NCBI GenBank assembly: GCA_938041705.1
Contig: CALISP010000295.1
Span: 1 to 7,100 of the forward strand
Direction of reading: 5' to 3'
Length of the DNA: 7,100 nt
DNA from: an uncultured Cocleimonas sp.
GTDB lineage: Bacteria; Pseudomonadota; Gammaproteobacteria; Thiotrichales; Thiotrichaceae
The notes under the pieces were generated by a model. That model worked only from the letters and a program-made list of their open reading frames with translations. It was not told the DNA's origin and made no database searches. A program made the position numbers and the translations under genes. Below, in pieces: positions 1 to 5,614 of the stretch; positions within the stretch are counted from its first letter, which is position 1, and the number at the start of each line of letters is the position of its first letter.

Positions 1-913
1 CATTAATCATTTCACGAGACATATGCGCAAATATCTCATTTGATTCTGTTGGATAAGCAAGTTCAACTCCAGAGATATTTGATAGACCATGGCTCAAACG
101 GGCCGCCATAAAATTCGCGTGACGTGCATTACGCAACCAAACACCCTCACTAATATAAGCTTCGAGCTGTGCAGATATAAATCGCATTTTAGATAATAGC
201 TGTCCAGCCCGTTTATGCAAAAACGGAAATGATTGGACTAACTCAGGTTTAAAAAAAACTACAGCTTCAGCGGCTAAACAACCGTTTTTAGTTCCTCCAA
301 AAGATAGAACATCGATACCAGCTTTCCATGTCATTTCAGCAGGACTAACATCCAAAGCGACTAATCCATTAGCAAACCTTGCTCCATCCATATGTACATT
401 AAGACCATACTCATGAGCAAGTTTAGCCAGGGATGATATTTCATTTATTTGATATAAAGCACCTACCTCACAAGACTGAGTAATACTTAGAGTTGCTGGT
501 TGTGCTGAATGAACATTACCTTTGCCGCGGATCATATGTTCCAAATTACTCGGGGTGATTTTGCCATTTTCAGTAGCAATAGGAATTAACTTAGCACCAC
601 CTGTAAAAAACTCAGGAGCACCACATTCATCTGTATTAATATGAGACATTTCGTGACAATAAATTTTTCCATAGGATGGAGTCAGTGCAGATAAAGCCAA
701 AGCATTAGCAGCCGTTCCACTTACTACAGGAAATACAATCACCTCTTTTTCAAAAACCTCGCTGAGTTTCTCTTGTAATCTTTTTGAATGATCATCATCC
801 CCATATGAAGTTGCAATACCAGAGTTAGCAGCAATAACGGCATCCATAACTTCAGGACAAGCAGTGGAAGTGTTATCTGAAGCAAAATTATTTTTCACAA
901 TATTTATCGTCAT
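1..913 (-). CDS. Low-specificity L-threonine aldolase (beta-eliminating lyase family), C-terminus beyond window edge
   Basis: This gene should encode a pyridoxal-phosphate enzyme of aspartate-aminotransferase fold type I that cleaves L-threonine or L-allo-threonine to glycine and acetaldehyde in the cytoplasm. Reading leftward from the ATG at 911-913 gives 304 codons without a stop, running off the left edge; the family is usually about 340-355 residues, so some 40-50 residues are missing. Visible family marks are SDNTSTACPEVM near residue 12, the conserved stretch HINTDECGAPEFFTGGAKL at 91-109 (His91 is the expected ring-stacking residue), HMDGARF at 175-181 with Asp176 for the pyridine nitrogen, and SFGGTKNG at 204-211 with Lys209 as the Schiff-base lysine. 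A weak GGAA lies about nine bases before the ATG. The gene is divergent from the NmrA-like gene. Family assignment is firm; the exact stereospecificity (LtaE-like or other) cannot be read from the sequence. Confidence 0.93.
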   Translation of the reverse strand, partial: MTINIVKNNFASDNTSTACPEVMDAVIAANSGIATSYGDDDHSKRLQEKLSEVFEKEVIVFPVVSGTAANALALSALTPSYGKIYCHEMSHINTDECGAPEFFTGGAKLIPIATENGKITPSNLEHMIRGKGNVHSAQPATLSITQSCEVGALYQINEISSLAKLAHEYGLNVHMDGARFANGLVALDVSPAEMTWKAGIDVLSFGGTKNGCLAAEAVVFFKPELVQSFPFLHKRAGQLLSKMRFISAQLEAYISEGVWLRNARHANFMAARLSHGLSNISGVELAYPTESNEIFAHMSREMIN

Positions 914-1101
914 TTTTATTCATTCCAATCTAAAGATTCAGTATTTAAAAAGAGTTTCTAATAAGTTTACTGTCGAAGCCAGTTGTTTTTCATTGATGAA
1001 ACTTATGTGATTACAGAGTAACGCTTAAACAGTGATGAAGCCTATTAAACGTTTGACCTATAAGCTATTTAATTTGGCTCTATCACAACTCAATTTAAAG
1101 C

Positions 1102-1107
1102 TATAAT
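1102..1107 (+). promoter_or_regulatory. Candidate -10 element (TATAAT) for the NmrA-like gene
   Basis: A perfect TATAAT lies about 50 bases before the chosen ATG, which would give a leader of roughly 40 bases. No good -35 sits at 17 bp: TTGGCT at 1074-1079 is 22 bp away, and the TTGACC at 1053-1058 is too far. The call rests mainly on the -10 match in AT-rich DNA and is therefore tentative. Confidence 0.35.
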
Positions 1108-1142
1108 CTGCACACATTTATTTATAAAAATTGCATGCTTAC

Positions 1143-1146
1143 GGAG
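1143..1146 (+). promoter_or_regulatory. Ribosome binding site (GGAG) that decides the start of the NmrA-like gene
   Basis: GGAG is followed by nine bases and then the ATG at 1156. An earlier in-frame ATG at 1135 would put this Shine-Dalgarno sequence inside the coding region and has only AT-rich sequence before it. The downstream ATG also begins the conserved nucleotide-binding strand at the expected distance, so 1156 is the better start. Confidence 0.75.
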
Positions 1147-1155
1147 AATTCAATA

Positions 1156-2136
1156 ATGGCTAAACCAACTGTTTTAATAACCTCATCCACAGGCCGCATT
1201 GGCAAAGAGCTGGTGGCGCGTCTTTCACAAGAAGATAAGTTCACCGTTCGCGCCTGCTATTTTAGTGACTCAAAAGCAGATGATCTCAAAGCATTAGGTG
1301 CTGACGAAGTAGTGAAGTTTGACTTAAACGATAGTGATACTTGGGAAGCAGCATTAGAAGGTGTTAGCGCGGTATATTCTGCATCGCTAGATCCGATGCT
1401 AGAAGGACACCTTGCTTTTTCTAAAGAGCTAGGTAAACGCAAAGACCAGATTAAACACGTCGTACGAGTAAGCTGTATGGGGGCAGACACCAATACTGCT
1501 TCTTATGATGCGACTAAACACGCTTCGCGCAAAGGAGCATCGATTCCATTAATGTTACAACATTACTGGTGGGGTGAAAAATCACTGATTGATGAGGGGT
1601 TAAACGTTACGGTTTTGCGCAATAACTTCTTCATGAATCACTTACTAAAAACAGATTGTGAAAACATAGATGCAGAAGGATGGTTTAGTAATCCTTTAGG
1701 TTCAGCGCGAAATTCATTGGTTGCAACACGTGATATCGCAGAAGCTGCTGCAGTGGTCTTAACTGAAGGTCCAGAAAAACACGCTGATAAATTTTATGAC
1801 ATTACGGGCCCAGAACCACAAACGATGGAAGAAATAGCCGCTGATTTAGGCAAAGCGATGAATAAGGATATCGAATACAGAGCTCAAAATATGGTCGATT
1901 TCGAAAACGACTTCGGTAGTACACGTGCGGAGTTTTTCGAGTACTTATCTAACGGTTTTTATTGTCGTTGTAGTCCAGATTTTTATAATCTTACAGGCCA
2001 TAAACCAACTTCCTATTATGATTATCTGACGACACAAGGAGCATCAGGAGAAACAGGATTAGAAGAATTGTGGCAAGGAAACCTTTGGAAAAAAGGTGAA
2101 GATGCGATGAAAGCTGCTGCTGATTTAAAAAAATAA
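1156..2136 (+). CDS. NmrA-like NAD(P)-binding protein (atypical short-chain dehydrogenase/reductase)
   Basis: The 326-residue product has an N-terminal Rossmann fold: a beta strand TVLITSSTGRIG at 5-16 with the glycine-rich turn, then the pattern of an NmrA/QOR2-like domain (GADEVVKFDLND at 48-59, VVRVSCMGAD at 102-111). The segment from 137 to 164, including EKSLIDEGLNVTVLRNNFFM, matches the usual substrate-side helix and strand of this family, followed by VATRDIAEAAAVVL at 189-202 and YDITGPEPQTMEEIA at 214-228. There is no classical YxxxK catalytic pair, as expected for NmrA-type proteins. Members range from redox-sensing regulators to NAD(P)H-dependent reductases, so the substrate and even catalysis are open. 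The first glycine of the usual GxxGxxG turn is Ser10 here. The gene appears to stand alone, with its own candidate promoter and a terminator 37 bases after the stop. Confidence 0.85.
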   Translation: MAKPTVLITSSTGRIGKELVARLSQEDKFTVRACYFSDSKADDLKALGADEVVKFDLNDSDTWEAALEGVSAVYSASLDPMLEGHLAFSKELGKRKDQIKHVVRVSCMGADTNTASYDATKHASRKGASIPLMLQHYWWGEKSLIDEGLNVTVLRNNFFMNHLLKTDCENIDAEGWFSNPLGSARNSLVATRDIAEAAAVVLTEGPEKHADKFYDITGPEPQTMEEIAADLGKAMNKDIEYRAQNMVDFENDFGSTRAEFFEYLSNGFYCRCSPDFYNLTGHKPTSYYDYLTTQGASGETGLEELWQGNLWKKGEDAMKAAADLKK

Positions 2137-2172
2137 ATAGATTTATAATTCTGATATTTAAAAATAGTATAT

Positions 2173-2212
2173 AAAGTAGGGGTGTGCCTTTTTAAAGACA
2201 CACCCCTACTTT
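2173..2212. terminator. Strong two-way intrinsic terminator between convergent genes
   Basis: A perfect 14-bp stem pairs 2173-2186 (AAAGTAGGGGTGTG) with 2199-2212, closing a 12-base loop. On the plus strand the arm ends in six Ts (2210-2215), serving the NmrA-like gene. On the minus strand the stem ends in TTT followed by AT-rich sequence, and it begins eight bases past the phosphoesterase stop, so it probably serves that operon as well. The stem sequence resembles those at 5549-5591 and 4653-4676. Confidence 0.9.
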
Positions 2213-2220
2213 TTTATATT

Positions 2221-3066
2221 TTATAAAATCTTTATTCCTTGTTGCTGTTTCTCAATTTCTGGCAGAACATCCATACTTGGCCATAACCCTGTTGTTAAAG
2301 ATTGATGATAGCCTTGCGTTAAATTGTTTTTAAGCATTTTTTGAACAGTCGATTCAATATCGTATTCTAATCGATGATGTTTAAACGTTAATTCATTCGC
2401 TACAATTTCTAGAACAGAAAACCAAACATTCTGTGTGCCGTCGTTGGCGGGCATACCAAGCGCGCCAGAATTATGCCATTGCTTATCGCCTATCTGTTTA
2501 GTAAACGGCAAACCAGAATGTCCTGATATTACTATATCGGTCTCTGCATTATGATTAGTATCAAGCAGTGAAAATTCATCTAAAAAATCACTATCTTCCT
2601 GAGAAGCAAACATAAATCGACTGACATCAGATGCTGCGCCATGAACCACTCGAATTGATTTATCTGAGATGGTTAATTTTAAATGTTCGGGTAATTCACT
2701 AAACCAATTTCTTTGATCTTGAGATACTGCGTTATCCGCAAATGGATACCAGCCACGAGACAAGGTATCGCAGACTGTCCCTTCTTCAAAACCGCACCCA
2801 CAATCATCCGCCTGTTTAGCAAGTGACTGTTCTACATTGCCTTGAATGCAATGCACGCCCCAATCTCGGATTAATTCAACTGTCTCATAGGGGTTGCCAC
2901 AATAAGCAACTATATCGCCTGTACAAACGCACTGCTCAGGCTTGAAGTTGTTTTCTTTAGCCCATTTCTGAAGTGCTTTGGTCGCTTCAAAGTTAGAATA
3001 GCAACCGCCAAAAATCAACAATGGTGTATTGATTTCGCCTAAATTAAATGTGTTTGTGTTATTCAT
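2221..3066 (-). CDS. Calcineurin-like metallophosphoesterase family protein with altered metal site
   Basis: The 281-residue product aligns with the YfcE/MJ0936-type phosphoesterase group. Recognisable motifs in order are LLIFGGCYSNFEA (16-28) for motif I, CTGDIVAYCGNP (48-59) for motif II, QGNVE (75-79) for motif III, VVHG (140-143) for motif IV and ISGHSGLPF (180-188) for motif V, followed by WHNSGALGMP (197-206). Family members hydrolyse phosphate esters using two metal ions. Here the Asp and His of motif I are Gly21 and Tyr23, the motif III His is Val78, and the second His of motif V is Gly185; Asp51, Asn77, His142 and His183 remain. Eight cysteines all lie in residues 22-99. An in-frame TGA two codons before the ATG fixes the start, though no Shine-Dalgarno sequence is evident. 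It lies 33 bp behind the symporter gene and is probably co-transcribed. The fold is confident; ordinary phosphatase activity is doubtful. Confidence 0.85.
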   Translation of the reverse strand: MNNTNTFNLGEINTPLLIFGGCYSNFEATKALQKWAKENNFKPEQCVCTGDIVAYCGNPYETVELIRDWGVHCIQGNVEQSLAKQADDCGCGFEEGTVCDTLSRGWYPFADNAVSQDQRNWFSELPEHLKLTISDKSIRVVHGAASDVSRFMFASQEDSDFLDEFSLLDTNHNAETDIVISGHSGLPFTKQIGDKQWHNSGALGMPANDGTQNVWFSVLEIVANELTFKHHRLEYDIESTVQKMLKNNLTQGYHQSLTTGLWPSMDVLPEIEKQQQGIKIL

Positions 3067-3099
3067 GCTTATTCAAATATTAAGTTAATTCGTAAAGCT

Positions 3100-4482
3100 T
3101 TACTTACTAACTTTGAGATCTGATTTCCCTTTTAATCCTAGAGCAAATGAGATAAAACCAACCAACGCAATTACAATACAAATAATCAGTAGTTTTGAAT
3201 ATTTATGTTCATAGCCAAAAACATCAAACATCCATGTGGTGTAATTTGAGCTTTCGGTAACATAGGTTATACCGCCAAAAACGGTGACCGCAAAAGTCAG
3301 TACTACTGGCCATAAAGCTACATCACGATTGCCCCAGATGCAAAATACAATAATTGGCAGTAAGAACATCGACAAAGTGCCACTCACAGCTACAGCAGCG
3401 TATAGATCTTTACTGTCCCATAATAAGAACAAACCGCCCACAATTAAAAACGCAACCATTACAATACGACCAGACATCACTGTCTCTGGTAATACCTTCA
3501 TGTCTTTAACGACTAGTTTTGACGCGCTAGAGAAAGTTGAATCTAACGTTGATAAAGCAGAGATAATTAATGCGACGCTAAACACACCCATAATCGGCGC
3601 ACCAAATAAACGTGTAAGCGCATCAATCATGCCTTCAGCTTCAATTTTGTTTAAACCAGCAAATACACCTAAAAGTGCAAACATCAAAATACATGCAATT
3701 GAAATCCATGCTGCATGTAAAAATGATTTTTTAGTTGTTTCTTGATCTGCTAGAAAGCCACGATCCATCATTACCGGGTCATGCAATGGATAACTCCAAA
3801 CTTGTAATCCTGCAACTAACAAAAGCACCCATCCTGGAGACTTAATATCTGGAGATGAGCTCATAATCGCATTCATATCAAAAGCAGAATTGAACAACAT
3901 TGCGATAAATAGTATTGCTACAAGCACGATAACTAATACCGATTGCAAAACATCCGTTCTTAAAGAAGCGCGTAAGCCACCCATAGACGAATATCCTACC
4001 GTGATTACACCTATAGCAAGCATCGCAGTAAAGTATTCAAAACTGCCTTTTAAACCAAAAATTTCGCCAACCACAATTAAATTAGCGAACACTTCACTAA
4101 GTAATCTTAAAATTACTACAAAGTTATACATTCCTGCGCCCGTGGCACCAAATTTGGCACTCATAAAGCCTTGTACGTTGTCATAACCATGCTTAAAACG
4201 AAGATGGTTAATTATTGCGCCACCCGTAATAAAGCTAAAATAGTAAGCGGCATAAGCTAAAGCTCCTGCAATACCATAGTAAAAACCTAGAATAGCTGCT
4301 GTCATTAATGAACGTGCAAAAATCCATGTCGTTACTTGAGATAACACTAATGTCCAGAGTGAAGGGGCGCTACCAGTCTCTGAATAGCCTCTATAGAAGC
4401 CCTCAATAGTTCTAATTCGTGGAGAAATAGCGATACTCGCCAATAGCACAAGGACGGTTACACCAATTAAATAAGGAGTCAT
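3100..4482 (-). CDS. Sodium:solute symporter (SSS/SLC5 family), substrate unknown
   Basis: The 460-residue product is an inner-membrane transporter that should couple Na+ entry to uptake of an organic solute. About 13 hydrophobic segments can be traced, near residues 3-20, 43-66, 71-92, 117-142, 149-168, 178-198, 216-231, 254-277, 295-318, 338-355, 361-382, 388-408 and 430-450, matching the LeuT-like family pattern. The family signature is seen at 164-180, YSSMGGLRASLRTDVLQ, and the Ser/Thr-rich stretch SALSTLDSTFSSASK at 308-322 corresponds to the helix that contributes to the Na2 site. HDPVMMDRGFLAD at 234-246 sits in the loop where related proteins have a conserved D/R segment. Nothing in the sequence identifies the substrate (proline, pantothenate, sugars and others occur in the family). 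It is the first gene of a likely operon with the phosphoesterase. A weak AGAG about 12 bases before the ATG may be the ribosome binding site. Confidence 0.9.
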   Translation of the reverse strand: MTPYLIGVTVLVLLASIAISPRIRTIEGFYRGYSETGSAPSLWTLVLSQVTTWIFARSLMTAAILGFYYGIAGALAYAAYYFSFITGGAIINHLRFKHGYDNVQGFMSAKFGATGAGMYNFVVILRLLSEVFANLIVVGEIFGLKGSFEYFTAMLAIGVITVGYSSMGGLRASLRTDVLQSVLVIVLVAILFIAMLFNSAFDMNAIMSSSPDIKSPGWVLLLVAGLQVWSYPLHDPVMMDRGFLADQETTKKSFLHAAWISIACILMFALLGVFAGLNKIEAEGMIDALTRLFGAPIMGVFSVALIISALSTLDSTFSSASKLVVKDMKVLPETVMSGRIVMVAFLIVGGLFLLWDSKDLYAAVAVSGTLSMFLLPIIVFCIWGNRDVALWPVVLTFAVTVFGGITYVTESSNYTTWMFDVFGYEHKYSKLLIICIVIALVGFISFALGLKGKSDLKVSK

Positions 4483-4514
4483 TAAAGGAAATTCTCTATG
4501 GGATGAATAGCAAC

Positions 4515-4529
4515 AAACGGTATACGTTT
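4515..4529. promoter_or_regulatory. Possible operator upstream of the symporter gene
   Basis: AAACG and CGTTT form an inverted repeat around a 5-base centre, 33 bp before the symporter start codon. The size and symmetry would suit a dimeric repressor. A single short palindrome in AT-rich DNA can occur by chance, so this is only a candidate. Confidence 0.25.
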
Positions 4530-4600
4530 AATTGTGATATTTGGATCAATCTAAATTAACACCCTTTTATGAACTAAGCAGTAAAAAATTTAAACCTCTA

Positions 4601-4629
4601 ATTTAAGAATTACAATTCACTGTGTACAA
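4601..4629 (-). promoter_or_regulatory. Candidate sigma70-type promoter for the symporter-phosphoesterase operon
   Basis: On the minus strand TTGTAC (4624-4629) is followed after 17 bp by TTAAAT (4601-4606). This would give a leader of about 110 bases. Spacing is ideal but both hexamers are imperfect, and other weak pairs exist in the same AT-rich region. Confidence 0.25.
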
Positions 4630-4652
4630 GCTTGAAGCGAATAATAAGTGTG

Positions 4653-4676
4653 AAAAGTAGGGAGGTGTCTTTTAAA
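4653..4676 (+). repeat. Partial copy of the terminator-like repeat, right arm missing
   Basis: The sequence AAAAGTAGGGAGGTGTC followed by TTTTAAA closely matches the left arm and loop of the terminator at 2173-2212 and, less closely, the one at 5549-5591. No complementary right arm follows, so it cannot fold into the same hairpin. It lies in the divergent region between the symporter and ArsR genes. It may be a decayed terminator or a half-copy of a dispersed palindromic repeat. Confidence 0.5.
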
Positions 4677-4688
4677 TTAACAAAATAG

Positions 4689-4718
4689 TTGCAAAAGAGT
4701 ACCTTTTGGTACTATATT
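4689..4718 (+). promoter_or_regulatory. Promoter of the arsR-AHSA1 operon
   Basis: TTGCAA (4689-4694) and TATATT (4713-4718) are separated by 18 bp. Transcription would begin near 4725, giving a leader of about 40 bases. One copy of the palindromic operator fills the spacer and touches the -10; the other lies just past the expected start point. That placement strengthens both the promoter and the operator calls. Confidence 0.65.
4698..4713. promoter_or_regulatory. ArsR operator site 1
   Basis: AGTACCTTTTGGTACT has perfect 6-bp inverted arms around TTTT. It occupies the -35/-10 spacer, where a bound repressor would block RNA polymerase. Its 14 left bases recur as an exact reverse complement at 4728-4741. 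The likely binder is the adjacent ArsR-type protein; that assignment is inference from position. Confidence 0.7.
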
Positions 4719-4727
4719 TAAAAGAGA

Positions 4728-4741
4728 TACCAAAAGGTACT
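4728..4741. promoter_or_regulatory. ArsR operator site 2
   Basis: TACCAAAAGGTACT contains the same 12-bp palindrome (TACC, AAAA, GGTA) as site 1 in reverse orientation, with centres 28 bp apart. It sits just downstream of the predicted transcription start, about 26 bases before the arsR ATG. The mRNA would include only this copy, so a transcript hairpin between the two sites is unlikely, which favours a DNA-binding role. Confidence 0.68.
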
Positions 4742-4766
4742 ACATCTAAGCAAAAGTAAATTAACT

Positions 4767-5105
4767 ATGAATCTAAATATACAACACTCTTTTAAAGCAC
4801 TTGCAGATCCAACACGTCGCCAAATACTTGTTCACCTTAGTCAACAAGAAATGACGATTGCAGAAATTACAGATCAGTTTGATATGACACGTGCAGCTAT
4901 TAAAAAGCATCTGAATATTTTAGAAAGTGGCAGTTTAATCTCTGTCAAAACGAACGGTCGAGAGCGTATCAATTCACTTGAAACAGAAGGTCTTAGAACC
5001 ATTACTGATTGGCTAAGTTACTTTGATCAATTCTGGGATAAGAAGCTCAGTCTTTTGCAAACTGCGATTACGAACAATGAAAACGATATTAATAAAGAGA
5101 GTTAA
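4767..5105 (+). CDS. ArsR-type winged-helix transcriptional repressor
   Basis: The 112-residue product is a dimeric winged-helix regulator. It opens with the family hallmark FKALADPTRRQILVHL (9-24), continues with MTIAEITDQFDM (29-40) and the recognition helix TRAAIKKHLNILESGSLI (41-58), then a wing around KTNGRERINSL (61-71) and a C-terminal dimerisation helix rich in aromatic residues (DWLSYFDQFWDKKL, 81-94). It contains no cysteine, so the classical ELCVCDL metal site of ArsR/SmtB sensors is absent. It belongs instead with the non-metal group that is commonly found beside AHSA1/SRPBCC genes. It likely represses its own operon through the two palindromes upstream. No good Shine-Dalgarno sequence is seen before the ATG. 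The next gene starts 20 bp after its stop. What signal it responds to is unknown. Confidence 0.9.
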   Translation: MNLNIQHSFKALADPTRRQILVHLSQQEMTIAEITDQFDMTRAAIKKHLNILESGSLISVKTNGRERINSLETEGLRTITDWLSYFDQFWDKKLSLLQTAITNNENDINKES

Positions 5106-5125
5106 TAAAATAACAGGAAACTTAT

Positions 5126-5542
5126 ATGCCACATTCAACAATTACAAAGTCTGCATTTTTTGCAGCAACTCCCGAAACACTTTGGGCTTATTTAACTGAA
5201 GCTGATAAATTGGGTGAATGGTATCACCCTGCAAGACAAGACTTGGAAGCGAATAAAGATTACGAACTTTATAATTCTGATAATGATGAAAAATGGATTT
5301 GGGGATCAGTTATAGAATGGAACCCACCAAAAAAATTAGTCTATACTTTTATTATTCCTCCTCTAGAAACCATCTCATCAACAGTGACTTGGGTTTTAGA
5401 AGAAGCACATGGCGGTACAAAGTTAACGTTAACTCATGAAGGCATCGAGAAACTAGACGACTCAGCTTTAGGTTTATTAATGGCCTTAGATGATGGTTGG
5501 GACGAACATATTGGAAATTTGAGAAAAGCCTTTAGGGACTAA
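5126..5542 (+). CDS. AHSA1/SRPBCC domain protein
   Basis: The 138-residue product is a single START/Bet v1-like domain of the AHSA1 (Hsp90 ATPase activator homologue) family, about normal length for bacterial members. These proteins form a deep hydrophobic pocket that usually binds a small lipophilic ligand; they are not thought to act as Hsp90 co-chaperones in bacteria. Typical features are ATPETLWAYLTEADKLGEWYH (start near residue 14), the middle strand WGSVIEWNPPKKLVYTF (59-75), TVTWVLEEAHGGTKLTLTHEG (start near 86) and the terminal helix with DDGWDEHIGNLRKAF (122-136). An AGGA seven bases before the ATG is a good ribosome binding site. It is co-transcribed with the ArsR gene, and such pairs suggest that the protein binds or alters the compound linked to derepression, which is inference. 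A terminator follows within ten bases of the stop. Confidence 0.9.
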   Translation: MPHSTITKSAFFAATPETLWAYLTEADKLGEWYHPARQDLEANKDYELYNSDNDEKWIWGSVIEWNPPKKLVYTFIIPPLETISSTVTWVLEEAHGGTKLTLTHEGIEKLDDSALGLLMALDDGWDEHIGNLRKAFRD

Positions 5543-5548
5543 ATACAT

Positions 5549-5591
5549 AAAAGTCAGGGGGTGTCTTTATAAAAAACACCCTCTGACTTTT
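5549..5591. terminator. Two-way intrinsic terminator between the AHSA1 gene and fadA
   Basis: A 16-bp stem pairs 5549-5564 (AAAAGTCAGGGGGTGT) with 5576-5591, with one G-T wobble (5558 with 5582) and an 11-base loop. The plus-strand arm ends in TTTTT (5588-5592) and the minus-strand arm in TTTT, so it can stop transcription from both convergent units: six bases after the AHSA1 stop and 23 bases after the fadA stop. Its core resembles the terminator at 2173-2212. Confidence 0.9.
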
Positions 5592-5614
5592 TAACAGTCC
5601 TAACTATTTAAAGA

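Larger units (their letters stand above)
914..1155. other. Divergent intergenic region between the aldolase and NmrA-like genes
   Basis: This 242-bp AT-rich stretch separates two divergent start codons and must hold both promoters. A consensus -10 for the rightward gene is visible at 1102-1107. For the leftward aldolase gene I see no convincing -35/-10 pair. I find no open frame of note, no tRNA and no strong hairpin. An 8-bp inverted repeat (961-968 with 999-1006) has a 30-base spacer and may be chance. Confidence 0.6.

Noticed and set aside
961..1006. Inverted repeat ATAAGTTT / AAACTTAT in the divergent region
   Set aside because: Eight AT-rich base pairs with a 30-base spacer are expected by chance and do not align with a clear promoter.
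1135..1155. Earlier in-frame ATG adding seven residues to the NmrA-like protein
   Set aside because: It has no ribosome binding site of its own, and it would place the GGAG that fits the ATG at 1156 inside the coding region.
1257..1493. Minus-strand open frame inside the NmrA-like gene
   Set aside because: It is fully contained in a well-supported gene on the other strand and its Ser/Leu-rich product resembles no family known to me.
3092..3103. Perfect 12-bp palindrome GTAAAGCTTTAC across the symporter stop codon
   Set aside because: The sequence is AT-rich and short, with no loop or T-run for a terminator, and overlaps coding sequence; chance is the simplest explanation.
3284..4186. Open frames on the plus strand opposite the symporter gene (3284-3745 and 3890-4186)
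   Set aside because: Their translations are low-complexity and Thr/Ile/Asn-rich with no family resemblance. They mirror the codon pattern of the membrane protein on the other strand and have no credible start signals.
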